This document shows positions 1 to 8,500 of a stretch of DNA of 30,644 nucleotides, one piece after another (the stretch's first letter is position 1; each line of letters begins with the position of its first letter). The DNA lies in IMG/VR virus record IMGVR_UViG_3300035670_000938, positions 1-30,644 of that record; one strand, 5' to 3'. The DNA comes from a virus. The notes below the pieces were generated by a model. It saw only the letters and a list, made by a program, of their open reading frames with translations. It was not told where the DNA came from and ran no database searches. The position numbers and the translations under genes are program-made.

Positions 1-51
1 AGTTTGTTAATGTCCAGCTTGATTTTTGATCCTATTTGAACGTCAGCCATC

Positions 52-67
52 TGGTAATATCCTATCA
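52..67 (+). promoter_or_regulatory. Extended -10 promoter, probably for a leaderless mRNA
   Basis: TG at 52-53, one base, then TAATAT at 55-60 fit an extended -10 element. Seven bases separate the hexamer from ATG at 68, so transcription would start at or next to the start codon. No Shine-Dalgarno sequence precedes ATG 68, which agrees with a leaderless transcript, a common arrangement in actinobacteria. There is no good -35 element. The call is an inference from spacing. Confidence 0.4.
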
Positions 68-382
68 ATGACAGTTAGTAAAAGCAAGGCAGAGTGCATC
101 GTGCTTGAGTGCGAAGACAAGCCGATGCGCGGCAAGCGCACCTGCAAAGAGCATTCAGATTTCTTCAAGCGCGTCAAAAATGAGCTTGAGGACAATCCAA
201 TGCTTATTTATAACCAGCGGTCAGACAACCCGAATCGCACCCTGATAGACAAAGATACCGGGAAACGCAAGAGATCGCGAGGAAAAAGCCTCCCGGTCTG
301 TTGCGTACCCGGCTGCTTTGAGCTAAGGGTGCCGCCCGATCCTTACTGCGATTCGCATCAGGATTATGCGGGCGGCGATTAG
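68..382 (+). CDS. Small protein with two identical Cys3-His zinc-binding repeats
   Basis: The 104-residue protein has two copies of the exact spacing C-x4-C-x10-C-x2-H: Cys10, Cys15, Cys26, His29 and Cys78, Cys83, Cys94, His97. This resembles the small zinc fingers of phage HNH-associated and DNA-binding proteins, but no HNH catalytic motif is visible. A basic stretch (KRKRSRGK) precedes the second finger, which fits nucleic-acid binding. ATG 68 is preferred over an in-frame TTG at 26 because it lies 7 bases after a -10 element. The gene runs opposite to the structural operon, and its TAG directly abuts the TAG of the leftward gene ending at 383. Family and target are unknown. The exactly repeated metal-ligand spacing is strong evidence that the gene is real. 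Confidence 0.7.
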   Translation: MTVSKSKAECIVLECEDKPMRGKRTCKEHSDFFKRVKNELEDNPMLIYNQRSDNPNRTLIDKDTGKRKRSRGKSLPVCCVPGCFELRVPPDPYCDSHQDYAGGD

Positions 383-781
383 CTACAGCTTGTCAATCAG
401 ATAAATAACTACGACGATCACAGTGCCGAGAACGGCATTGGCCGCCAAAAATGACCTACGCAGTGAATCTTTAACCTCTTTACGGGCAAGATCAGCGTGG
501 TCAGCTGTTTCTTCGTGTGTTTCTACTTCATGAACGCGCTCGCTCAAGTCAGCAATATCTTCTCTGACTGCCGAGATCTGTGCAGTGACCTCGTTATGAG
601 CACGAGCGTTTTCTTTTCGCGCATCTTTCATGTCAGCGCGAATGACATCAATTTCTCGCTGCAAGAAACTCCTTAACATTTCTACTTCTTCCGCGCTCAT
701 AGGTACTAAGTTTACTTCTTTCTCCGCTTTTGCGGGGGCTAGTGGAGCAGCAACAAAATTAATTTTATAAGGATCAATCAT
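383..781 (-). CDS. Coiled-coil protein with C-terminal membrane anchor, possible holin
   Basis: The 132-residue protein has a charged helical middle (about residues 30-105, heptad-like with many Glu, Arg and Ala). It ends in one strongly hydrophobic segment at about residues 111-129 (core VLGTVIVVVIYLI) followed by DKL. No signal peptide is visible. The layout is that of a tail-anchored membrane protein with the coiled coil in the cytoplasm. It is the last gene of the leftward structural operon, directly after the tail fibre genes, where actinophages often carry holin or lysis genes, so a holin role is plausible. A single transmembrane helix with a long coiled coil would also fit a phage membrane protein of another kind. 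The hydrophobic anchor is seen directly; the function is inferred from position. Confidence 0.6.
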   Translation of the reverse strand: MIDPYKINFVAAPLAPAKAEKEVNLVPMSAEEVEMLRSFLQREIDVIRADMKDARKENARAHNEVTAQISAVREDIADLSERVHEVETHEETADHADLARKEVKDSLRRSFLAANAVLGTVIVVVIYLIDKL

Positions 782-803
782 TCTAATCAGTCAGAGAAAA
801 CGT

Positions 804-1199
804 TTACGAGAGAAAAATGACTCTTGCGCTAACCATGTCGTTTCCAGATGCTCCAGCAGGACCGGGAATCCCCTGTGGGCCTTCTGGACCGGGATCACCC
901 TGATCTCCCTTGTCTCCGCGAGGAATCGTAAAGTTAAAAATTGCAGCAGAAGAAGTTCCAGAGTTTGTTATTGAAGCCGAACTACCAGCGGCTCCGGTAG
1001 TAACTGTTCCAACAGAAATTGTGGCTGACTCGCCAGCAGGCCCAGTGCTTCCAGTTAATCCCTGTGGGCCTTGAGGCCCGGAAATTCCAGTTCCTGTATC
1101 GAAATCCTGAGTAGAAGTAAGAAACTCAAGCTCTTTCAGCTTGCGCTCATGATCGTTAAGAATCCCGACAAGATCTTTATCTTTAGGTGTAAGGCTCAC
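804..1199 (-). CDS. Collagen-like minor tail protein
   Basis: The 131-residue protein has two Gly-X-Y tracts, at about residues 40-56 (GISGPQGPQGLTGSTGPAGE) and 94-118 (GDKGDQGDPGPEGPQGIPGP and onward). They flank a Ser/Thr/Ala-rich beta segment ending in FNFTIPRG. Such collagen-like tracts form trimeric stalks in phage tail fibres. The N-terminus is short and charged and could dock to the tail tip. The start is GTG at 1199, and its GTGA overlaps the TGA of the hub gene, so the two are translationally coupled. It lies between the hub and the membrane-anchored protein. It is probably a small fibre or a fibre-tip accessory; the receptor is unknown. Confidence 0.75.
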   Translation of the reverse strand: MSLTPKDKDLVGILNDHERKLKELEFLTSTQDFDTGTGISGPQGPQGLTGSTGPAGESATISVGTVTTGAAGSSASITNSGTSSAAIFNFTIPRGDKGDQGDPGPEGPQGIPGPAGASGNDMVSARVIFLS

Positions 1200-2662
1200 T
1201 GATAATAAATTTGTAGATCATTTACAAATTCGTTTCCTTCGGAATCAATACTAATATTAATTCCAAAAATTCTCACTAGCTGAGAGTCATCAATTCTAGG
1301 TTCTTTTCGCGCTCGAATGTAAACCTGATCTCCGATTTCATAATCAATAAATGGTTCAGGCACTGAAGAACCAATTGTGTAAGGAAACGGAGTAATTGAA
1401 TAAGTAACTTCTGGAACGCTTGTAAATACGTATTCAGCTGCTGTGTAATAACTCAAAACATTAGGATTAGGCGCGTTTTGATTAAGATTTAATACATCTT
1501 CAAACAAGCCATACTTAGAAAATGATCCTGAAGCGGTAGCGAGCATAACTGGTGCTACTCCATTAGCTCTACCGATAAGATTGTTGGCAAGCTTGTCTGT
1601 AGTCGTTCTTTTTGTGAAGTTTTTGAGATTAGAAGGCCCCCAGTTATAGGAGAAGTAGACATTTTCTTTTTTGGTTCCTTTTTTCCTATAGACATTTAAC
1701 TTTCGTGTCTGAGGATCTACTTCTATGTCTGGGCCATTTTCTTGCTCAGTTAGCGAAATAATTGCTTCGCCAAACGACTGATCTTGCTCGATCTTAAAGC
1801 TTTTCTGAACTGCGGCGGCTGAAGGGGTGATAGTTGTTGTTGATTCGTAAGTGCCGCCGCTCATCAGCGTTAGGGTGCTTGCACCACTCATTAACGGAAG
1901 CGGATAAGCACCTACGCCACTTGGAAAAGCACCACTGGGAATGGAGTAATAAGGAGCGATAGTTGCCAGATTGAAAGTTCCTGAAGCTGTGAACGGGGCG
2001 CTAGGAGTATTCTTTGTTCCGTTGACAGATACGACGAATCCATTGATCGAGCTTGTTTTGTTGGTAGATACGTTGCCAGAAGTTGTAATGGTGACTACTG
2101 GATCTCCAGAAGAAACTTTTTCTCCCGGCGCAAGCAACGGTTTTATTGTCGATCCGCTGGCAACAGTTTCCGTAATCACCTGCTGTCCGCCCGGATTTAT
2201 CTCAGTCAGATTTGCAATCTGAATAATTCCACTAGGACAAGTAAAGCTTGTGCCTGTTGGAGTTGTCATCGGCGTTCCATCGCTTTTGCCGAGAATGATG
2301 TCGTGGTCATACTGGGTAGTCCACATAACCTCCTGCTTGGCGATTCTGTTGTTTAGTCTTTCAAACCAGCCGACGCAACTAATCGACATAGTTTCTTCGT
2401 CAACATTTTCTTCAATCTCGTTGACGTAACCTGACCAGACGTTTTTAAAAACTCCGTCCGAGCCTCTCCTGTAAGCGATGATTCCTGTCGAGACTACTTC
2501 AATTTCTGAGGCTAATCCTCCTGAAAAGGGATAAGTAAAGCTGGCGCTGCCCGGCTTATTAAGCCCTACGCTTAAGGCTTTATCCCTAGCTTCAGAAAGC
2601 TCTCCGATAGCTGACAAATTGCTGGAATTTACTAATGTGAATTTCCATTCAACAATAGCCAT
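1196..2662 (-). CDS. Tail hub / minor tail protein, Siphovirus Gp37-like
   Basis: The 488-residue protein has the layout of Gp37-like (ReqiPepy6-type) tail proteins, which form the hub closing the tail tip (Tal-like). The N-terminal part (residues 1-120) has the alternating beta pattern of hub domain 1, with VWSGYVNEIEE and SISCVGWFERL. The segment GPDIEVDPQTRKLNVYRKKG (about 309-328) and the C-terminal IDYEIGDQVYIRAR and LVRIFGINISID segments are typical of the family. Between about 125 and 290 sits an extra Gly/Ser/Thr-rich insert with a hammerhead-like pattern (LAPGEKVSSGDPVVTI, then SINGFVVSVNG). The ATG overlaps the stop of the Dit gene (TAATG), so translation is coupled. No lytic motif is visible in it. 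Confidence 0.7.
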   Translation of the reverse strand: MAIVEWKFTLVNSSNLSAIGELSEARDKALSVGLNKPGSASFTYPFSGGLASEIEVVSTGIIAYRRGSDGVFKNVWSGYVNEIEENVDEETMSISCVGWFERLNNRIAKQEVMWTTQYDHDIILGKSDGTPMTTPTGTSFTCPSGIIQIANLTEINPGGQQVITETVASGSTIKPLLAPGEKVSSGDPVVTITTSGNVSTNKTSSINGFVVSVNGTKNTPSAPFTASGTFNLATIAPYYSIPSGAFPSGVGAYPLPLMSGASTLTLMSGGTYESTTTITPSAAAVQKSFKIEQDQSFGEAIISLTEQENGPDIEVDPQTRKLNVYRKKGTKKENVYFSYNWGPSNLKNFTKRTTTDKLANNLIGRANGVAPVMLATASGSFSKYGLFEDVLNLNQNAPNPNVLSYYTAAEYVFTSVPEVTYSITPFPYTIGSSVPEPFIDYEIGDQVYIRARKEPRIDDSQLVRIFGINISIDSEGNEFVNDLQIYYQ

Positions 2663-4401
2663 TAGATAAATGTATCTCTAAAGTAAATAGTTACTGTTGG
2701 ATTTGAATTCTCAGTGCAAGTTATGTAAAGAGGATTCTCGCCCGGACCAATTTTTATCCATTCACTATCTTTATTTAACTGACTAAAACCACTTCCTAAA
2801 AACTGATTATCATCTGCATCATAAAAGTTAATAGTTCGATCTCTTGTATTGATCAAGATATATTCGCCAGATCCAATAATTTCGTATGGCGAAGTATTAT
2901 CTGAAGATTTCGGGTTAATTAGTGTCTTGTTATTTAAATTAACTGAAAACTTACTAGAAGACCCTAGTCCATTAATTTCAGAATCAGCAGTTGTCGAGTA
3001 TGAATTAATTTCTGAAGAAGTTACGTTGTAATTAGTTCCGTATTTATTTTCGATTGTTAACCCAGCAGTTGCTCCAGAGGCAGTTGCATTTATGGGGCCT
3101 TCAATTTTGATAATCGGATCAGCGTAATAACTGCCGCTGTTGTTTACATTAGTCATGAATACTTCATTTTGAAAGTACCCCGTAGCAGCTCTGTAATGAG
3201 AAAGAATTGCAGAAGCACTTAATACCTTGCTGTAAACAGCGGCTTCGGCTATTTTCCCATCGAAGAAATCAGAACCTGCGCCCAAAGCTCCAATCATTAG
3301 TGTCCCCGGAGTCACCCATGTTCCAGAAGCTGTCTGCGGATTTGAAGCATGTGCAACACCGTTGACATACAAATTAATTACATAATTAGCCCCAGCAGCT
3401 TCAAATGTAACTGCTACATGTTTCCAAGATGCTGTTCCAATTCCAGTTGAAGTAAAAGAAACAGAAGCCGAGTTGTTTACATTTACTATCATTGTGTCGT
3501 TATTTGCGCCCATTTTTATGGACGGCCTATCTGCCCCACTGGCTCCGAAGATTGTGTCGAGAGAAGTGTTTGTGTCTCTGTTTACCCAAGCTTCGAGAGT
3601 GCAAGCACCACTTGCTACGAACGGGTTATAAGAAGTGCTGACGTAATCATTCGTTCCATCAAAATCGTATGATCGTCCGCCGTCAACTCCGCCTGCTCCA
3701 CTAGGCGTAGGGGAATTTTCATAAGTACCAGAGCGATTAAAGCCAGAAGAATCACTAGCTGTAGTGCCACTTTGTTCATTCAGCCTCAAGTACATTGAAG
3801 GCGATGATTCAGCAACAGAAGCTGGATACTCTCTGACCCAAGAAGTTTCTTTGTTAAATGTTGAAACAAATCTAAAATCGCTTGCGCGCAAAGTGATTTG
3901 AAATTCTCTTTTAAACTCAAAGCCTTGCTGAACTTCGCTCATTGTGATTGGCTGAGTTTTTTTGCAGTTAATTTGCAGGTCTCTGCTTCTAGAAGTGCCT
4001 CTTAAAACTAGAGGAGCTTCTTCGAGAACAGCAAAAGTGCTTTTTAAACCTTCCTGCATTTCTCTAAGTTTTCCTAAAGTTCCAGCCCGGATAAACCCGT
4101 TCAGAACAATTGTTCTGCCCCCGTAATATGAATTAAAAGCTGTTTCACCCTCATCACCGGGATTATTTTCTCTAGCATCCCTGATGTCCGGGTCAGCAAG
4201 ACCGTCAATAGATGTAATAACTATTGAATCTTGCCTGCCTCTACGGTTTAGAACAACGTCATTGAAAGAAATCTCATTTTCAATTCCGCCAACGCGAGTG
4301 CGGTCTTCTGCTGTTACGTATCGATTTGTAAGGCCATCGATCTGTCCTGCTACGTAATTATCAGAACTAGATAGGCCAGCTACAGGATCATCTGGAGCCA
4401 T
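2662..4401 (-). CDS. Distal tail protein (Dit) with inserted LamG-like lectin domain
   Basis: The 579-residue protein appears to have three parts. Residues about 35-195 have the Dit N-terminal beta pattern (ISFNDVVLNRRG, YGGRTIVLNGFIRAG, FKREFQITLRASDFRF). Residues about 201-410 are a LamG/concanavalin-type jelly roll: SMYLRLNE, DSSG, YDFDGTNDYV, CTLEAWVN, WKHVAVTFE, INLYVNGV, and FFDGKIAEAAVYSKVLSASA. Residues 415-579 continue as the galectin-like Dit C-terminal half. Dit forms the hexameric ring joining the tail tube to the tip, and proteins with carbohydrate-binding inserts are known as evolved Dits that help bind cell-wall glycans. It sits between the collar fibre and the hub, the usual place. 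ATG 4401 follows AAGGAG. Domain identities are from pattern recognition. Confidence 0.75.
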   Translation of the reverse strand: MAPDDPVAGLSSSDNYVAGQIDGLTNRYVTAEDRTRVGGIENEISFNDVVLNRRGRQDSIVITSIDGLADPDIRDARENNPGDEGETAFNSYYGGRTIVLNGFIRAGTLGKLREMQEGLKSTFAVLEEAPLVLRGTSRSRDLQINCKKTQPITMSEVQQGFEFKREFQITLRASDFRFVSTFNKETSWVREYPASVAESSPSMYLRLNEQSGTTASDSSGFNRSGTYENSPTPSGAGGVDGGRSYDFDGTNDYVSTSYNPFVASGACTLEAWVNRDTNTSLDTIFGASGADRPSIKMGANNDTMIVNVNNSASVSFTSTGIGTASWKHVAVTFEAAGANYVINLYVNGVAHASNPQTASGTWVTPGTLMIGALGAGSDFFDGKIAEAAVYSKVLSASAILSHYRAATGYFQNEVFMTNVNNSGSYYADPIIKIEGPINATASGATAGLTIENKYGTNYNVTSSEINSYSTTADSEINGLGSSSKFSVNLNNKTLINPKSSDNTSPYEIIGSGEYILINTRDRTINFYDADDNQFLGSGFSQLNKDSEWIKIGPGENPLYITCTENSNPTVTIYFRDTFI

Positions 4402-4411
4402 TTGCTACTCC

Positions 4412-5527
4412 TTATTTGATTCTAATGATCTTGTTAACGACTAGGTAAGGCTGCCTAATATCTACGTTTGTAGGTGTCTGGTTTCCGATTGACATCGGTG
4501 TTCCTGAGAATCCGTGGCTGTGATCACCAGATCCAGTAACGTTACCGCTAACGTTAATTCCTAGATTTTGCCTATAAATTGTGAAATTTGTGCCACCCTG
4601 CAAGGCAATTGCAGTTCCCTGACTGGCAGCATTATAAATAGGATTAAATGTTGTTGAGCCACTACCAGAGAATCCGTGGCTATGCCCGCCAGCGCCAGTT
4701 ACTGAACCTCCGGGCGTGAAATCAAATTTTGGAATATTTCCAGTAGTTAGCGAAACAGAGGCATTGCCGCTTGCTGCGCCGAGAGTGTTTGAAGTCGAAA
4801 GTCTGGAAACAGAACCACGATCAGTTTCCATGTTGTCAGGACCAGCAGAAACTCGACCACGAAAGTCTGGGATTCTAAAGTTTCCTGATGTTTCACCACC
4901 TGTATTGAAGCGGGTGCTTACAACAGTGAAAAGAGCCGAGTAAGTGGATTGAGAAAGCTCGCGACCGTCGCAAAGAATCCAGCGATCACTGACTGGATCG
5001 CCAGTTCCTGAATAATCCATAACTGTTCCGATTGGCGGCATAATTTCCGTTACATCAGAATTAAGCTTTGCGTATGTAACTTGGTTTGCTGCAATTTTTG
5101 CGCTTGTAACAGCGTTTGAAGCAATATCAGCTGTGTTTACTGTTGCATCTTTAATCTGACTTGAAGTAAGAGTGTCGTCGATAATTGAAGTTCCATCTAT
5201 CGAGTTTGTTTGACCAGAAACAGAATCCCAATAGATTTTCTTTGTGGCAATGCGACTTTTTGTGTCAGTAAGCGTGATTGTGTAAAGACCTTGATCGGCC
5301 CAAAATTCAATCAATCCATTTGTGCCTGTCGTGCCACTTGTAGGAGTTGATGCAGCACTAGGTCCGCTATAGATGATCGTGTCTTCTTCAAGCCCTGATG
5401 TTGAATTGACTTTCTTAACTACCCAGTCAACATCTTTCAGGGAAACAAGAATTGCATCTCCACCGAGAGAAAGATTGGTCGTATCCGAACGAATAACGCT
5501 GTATGAAAAATAACTTCTGGACGCCAT
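4412..5527 (-). CDS. Tail fibre with phage tail collar domain
   Basis: The 371-residue protein has an N-terminal beta domain (about 1-105). It is followed by a helical repeat stalk (about 113-160: QIKDATVNTADIASNAVTSA and AKIAANQVTYAKL) of the kind that trimerises in tail fibres. A collar domain (about 163-226) shows PPIGTVMDY, WILCDGRELS, FRIPDFRGR and AGPD. The C-terminal part has two copies of HSHGFSG, at 282-288 and 336-342, 54 residues apart. Such His-x-His motifs bind metal inside trimeric phage fibres in known cases. The protein probably contacts the host surface. It directly follows the tape measure gene (14 bases). Confidence 0.8.
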   Translation of the reverse strand: MASRSYFSYSVIRSDTTNLSLGGDAILVSLKDVDWVVKKVNSTSGLEEDTIIYSGPSAASTPTSGTTGTNGLIEFWADQGLYTITLTDTKSRIATKKIYWDSVSGQTNSIDGTSIIDDTLTSSQIKDATVNTADIASNAVTSAKIAANQVTYAKLNSDVTEIMPPIGTVMDYSGTGDPVSDRWILCDGRELSQSTYSALFTVVSTRFNTGGETSGNFRIPDFRGRVSAGPDNMETDRGSVSRLSTSNTLGAASGNASVSLTTGNIPKFDFTPGGSVTGAGGHSHGFSGSGSTTFNPIYNAASQGTAIALQGGTNFTIYRQNLGINVSGNVTGSGDHSHGFSGTPMSIGNQTPTNVDIRQPYLVVNKIIRIK

Positions 5528-5541
5528 CTAAAAAACTAATC

Positions 5542-8500
5542 TCACTTTCTAGTTCTCTTCTCAAATGCAATTCTACTAGCTAGAGCAGTTACATCGAGTG
5601 GCCTATTGGCCTCATTGACTGTGATATTAATATCGCCCTGATCAATATTGCTGCCAGAGGGATTGACAACAAATTCTCCGGCGTGAAGCTCGAACATGCC
5701 GCCCCTAGTGACGTAACCGCCTGTAGCCATCTGCGGAATACCATCGAACTGAGGCAGGACATCGCCCAAGCCGTTGAAGATTGCTGCCCTAAACCTTGTC
5801 CAAGCTGTGGTTGAGAAAGCCTGTGGCTGATTTGCAAGGCCATTCAGCTCTGCCAGATTTGCGGTGTTTTCCACAACAGCAGAGGTGTTGTTAACGAGAG
5901 AATCGATAAACTCGTTAAACGCCGGAGCAGCATCTGTTCCAAGAGTTGCTGTTAGAGCGTCGATCTGGGGTCCAAGAGTGATAAGCAGGTTTGCAAATGC
6001 AGCCGGGTCTCCACCTTGGAAAGCAGCGATAATCTGATTAATAAGATCAATTCCCTGCTGACCAAATCCACCCTCTTCAATTGATTTTGCAAACGTTCCT
6101 TCAGGATCATTGAGAGCGGCAAGAATTGTCGAAACAAGATCCTGACCCTCTGTGACAAGAGCATTTCCGGTTGCCTGAGCGACTGCAATCTGTCCCGCAG
6201 TGTCAGGTGTTCCGGCAATTTTGTTTACATTAGAGAGAATTCCGCCAAGTGTTCCCAAGCGTCCTGTTGTCGCCTGAGTTCTTGACTGAATAGCCTCAAG
6301 CTGCGCCTTGCGGTACTGGATCGTTAGAGCCTGAACATCCTGAGTATTTTCCTCGATTGATTTGCGCAGATCATCAAGTTTTTCCTCAAGCTGTCTTCTT
6401 TGCTCGTCGTTTAGATTTGTCCGATCAACTGCATTTAGCTCATTGAAGGCATTTTGCAGATCGGCACCTCTTGTCTGAAGGTTTGCTCTTCTGACACCAA
6501 TTACGTTATTTTCGTAATTGCTGTTGAGGACGCCAAGAGTTCTTTCTGCGAGGGCGGCACCCCTGTCCAGAATTGCCCTAGCCGAATCTCCCTTAGAAAG
6601 CTGACTCTCGATGGCAGAAATAGTTCCTGTTACGACTTCTGCCTGAGCCTGAGCTGCTGCTAGTGCTGCTTCTGCAACTCGAGTCTCAAGGTCATCTACG
6701 AGGCTCTGGAAGCGAGGATCTGCGGCGGCCAGTCTCTTGGCCTCTTCTAGACGACTGGTAAGGGTTGCGTAGTTTGAGCGTGCGGTTGCTGCTGCTGTCT
6801 CGAGAGATCCTCTAATTGCTGCAACAGGATTGCCAATATTCAGGAGAGCGCCGCCGAGTGATTCAATTGAGTATCCGAGATCAGCGAGACTCCTTTTCAA
6901 GCTTTCAAATGCGCTGATTCTCTCGTTAGCTCTAACTGCTCTGTTGGTTGCCTCTTCAAAAGCAGTCTTTTCGTTTTCGATGCGATTTCTTTCGGCTTCA
7001 AGAATTTCGTCGTCTTTTTCACCGATCTGCTTGAGAACATTCTCTAGCTCTGACTGAAGCTTGCCTCGCTCGAGAGCGTCCTTCTTTGTTTTCTTGAGCC
7101 TGTCCTCAATTCTTTTCTTTTCTTTCTCAAGCTGTTTAATTTTCTTTTTCTGTCCTTCATCTTCATCGTCTTTATTAAGCCGCTCAAGTTTTTTGTCAAT
7201 TTCTGCAATTGTCTTTGTGTCTTTGTCAATACTTGTCTTGAGTTCAGCAGGACTCTTGAATTTTTGAAGTGAAGCTTCAAGGCTTGCATAAGTGTCCTGA
7301 TACTGATTTCTAAGACCAATAAGATTGTCGCGCAGAGTTTTTTGCGCATTAGCCTCTAGAAGAGCAAGCTTTTCAGGATCGACCTCATCAGCTGTCGGTG
7401 TTCCGCTTACAAGCTTGCCACCGACATTCTTAAGTCCTTCTGCGGCGAGTCTGAAGGTTCTTGTAGTGGCATCAAAACTGTTCTTGATTGCGTTGTAGAA
7501 GTCTCCGAGAACTCCACCAGTTCCATCAGTTCCAGTGAGAACGCTTACCGAAGCGAGAAGAGTCTGAATATCTTTGCGATTCTTGAGATTGTCGAGCGCT
7601 TTCTTGAGCTTCTCAATTTCCTTCTTCTGCTTGTCGTCTTCTTTGCCTTCCTCAAGCTCCTTAATGGCTTTTTCTACTTCTTTGATTTTTTTAGTAATAC
7701 GCTCAGGAGTCAGAAGCCTTCTTGTCTGAGTATTAATCTTGTCAAAGACTTTTTCGATAAGCGTGTTGAACTCTTCAAATCCAGATGTAAGAGTCGGAAG
7801 TGTTCCAGCGATAACTTCGAAAGGGTTGCTTCTGAAAGATCTAGGGATCTGCGGAACTCCGCCACCCTTGAAAGAAGTCGGGCCACCAGTGAATCCCAAC
7901 ATTCCCTTCAGGCGATCAGCAGTAGTTCCAGCAATGCCAGCCACCATATTCTGCTGACGTCTATTCAGCACCCACTCGCCAGCGTGAGCCATAATCGGAA
8001 CCGCCTGTCCTTCTGGTCCGTCAATAGCTCCACCAGCAGCGTATTTCTTAAGACTATTTCCAACTTTCATTTTGTCATATTTTCTCTGAGCTGCTCTTTC
8101 TTTTCTCGCTAGTTCTAGCCTCTTTCTCTCTGAAGCTTTTCCTCCTCTAGCGAGGGCAAGGTGAACGTGATCTGTGTGATCACCAACGGCTGCAACGCTC
8201 TGACCATTCTTGATAGCTCCAAGAGGGTCATAGAAAAGTTCAAGAATATTTCTTCCGTATCTCTTGAGAGCAGCACGGAAGAAAGCTGCCATCTGAGCGG
8301 GTGATCCATAAGCATCGAGAGCACGGCCCTTGTAATGCCAAGAGCTTGGCGTGTGTACGCCGTCGCCCGGATATCCCTCATTGGTTGAGGAAATTGTCAG
8401 ACCAAGGCTTCGAGCGAGAGCTATTGCTTGGCGTAATGAGCCTGCAACGCCCTTACCAACACTTAGATCTCCGCCGCCAGTTACATCAACGGGTGTTTCT

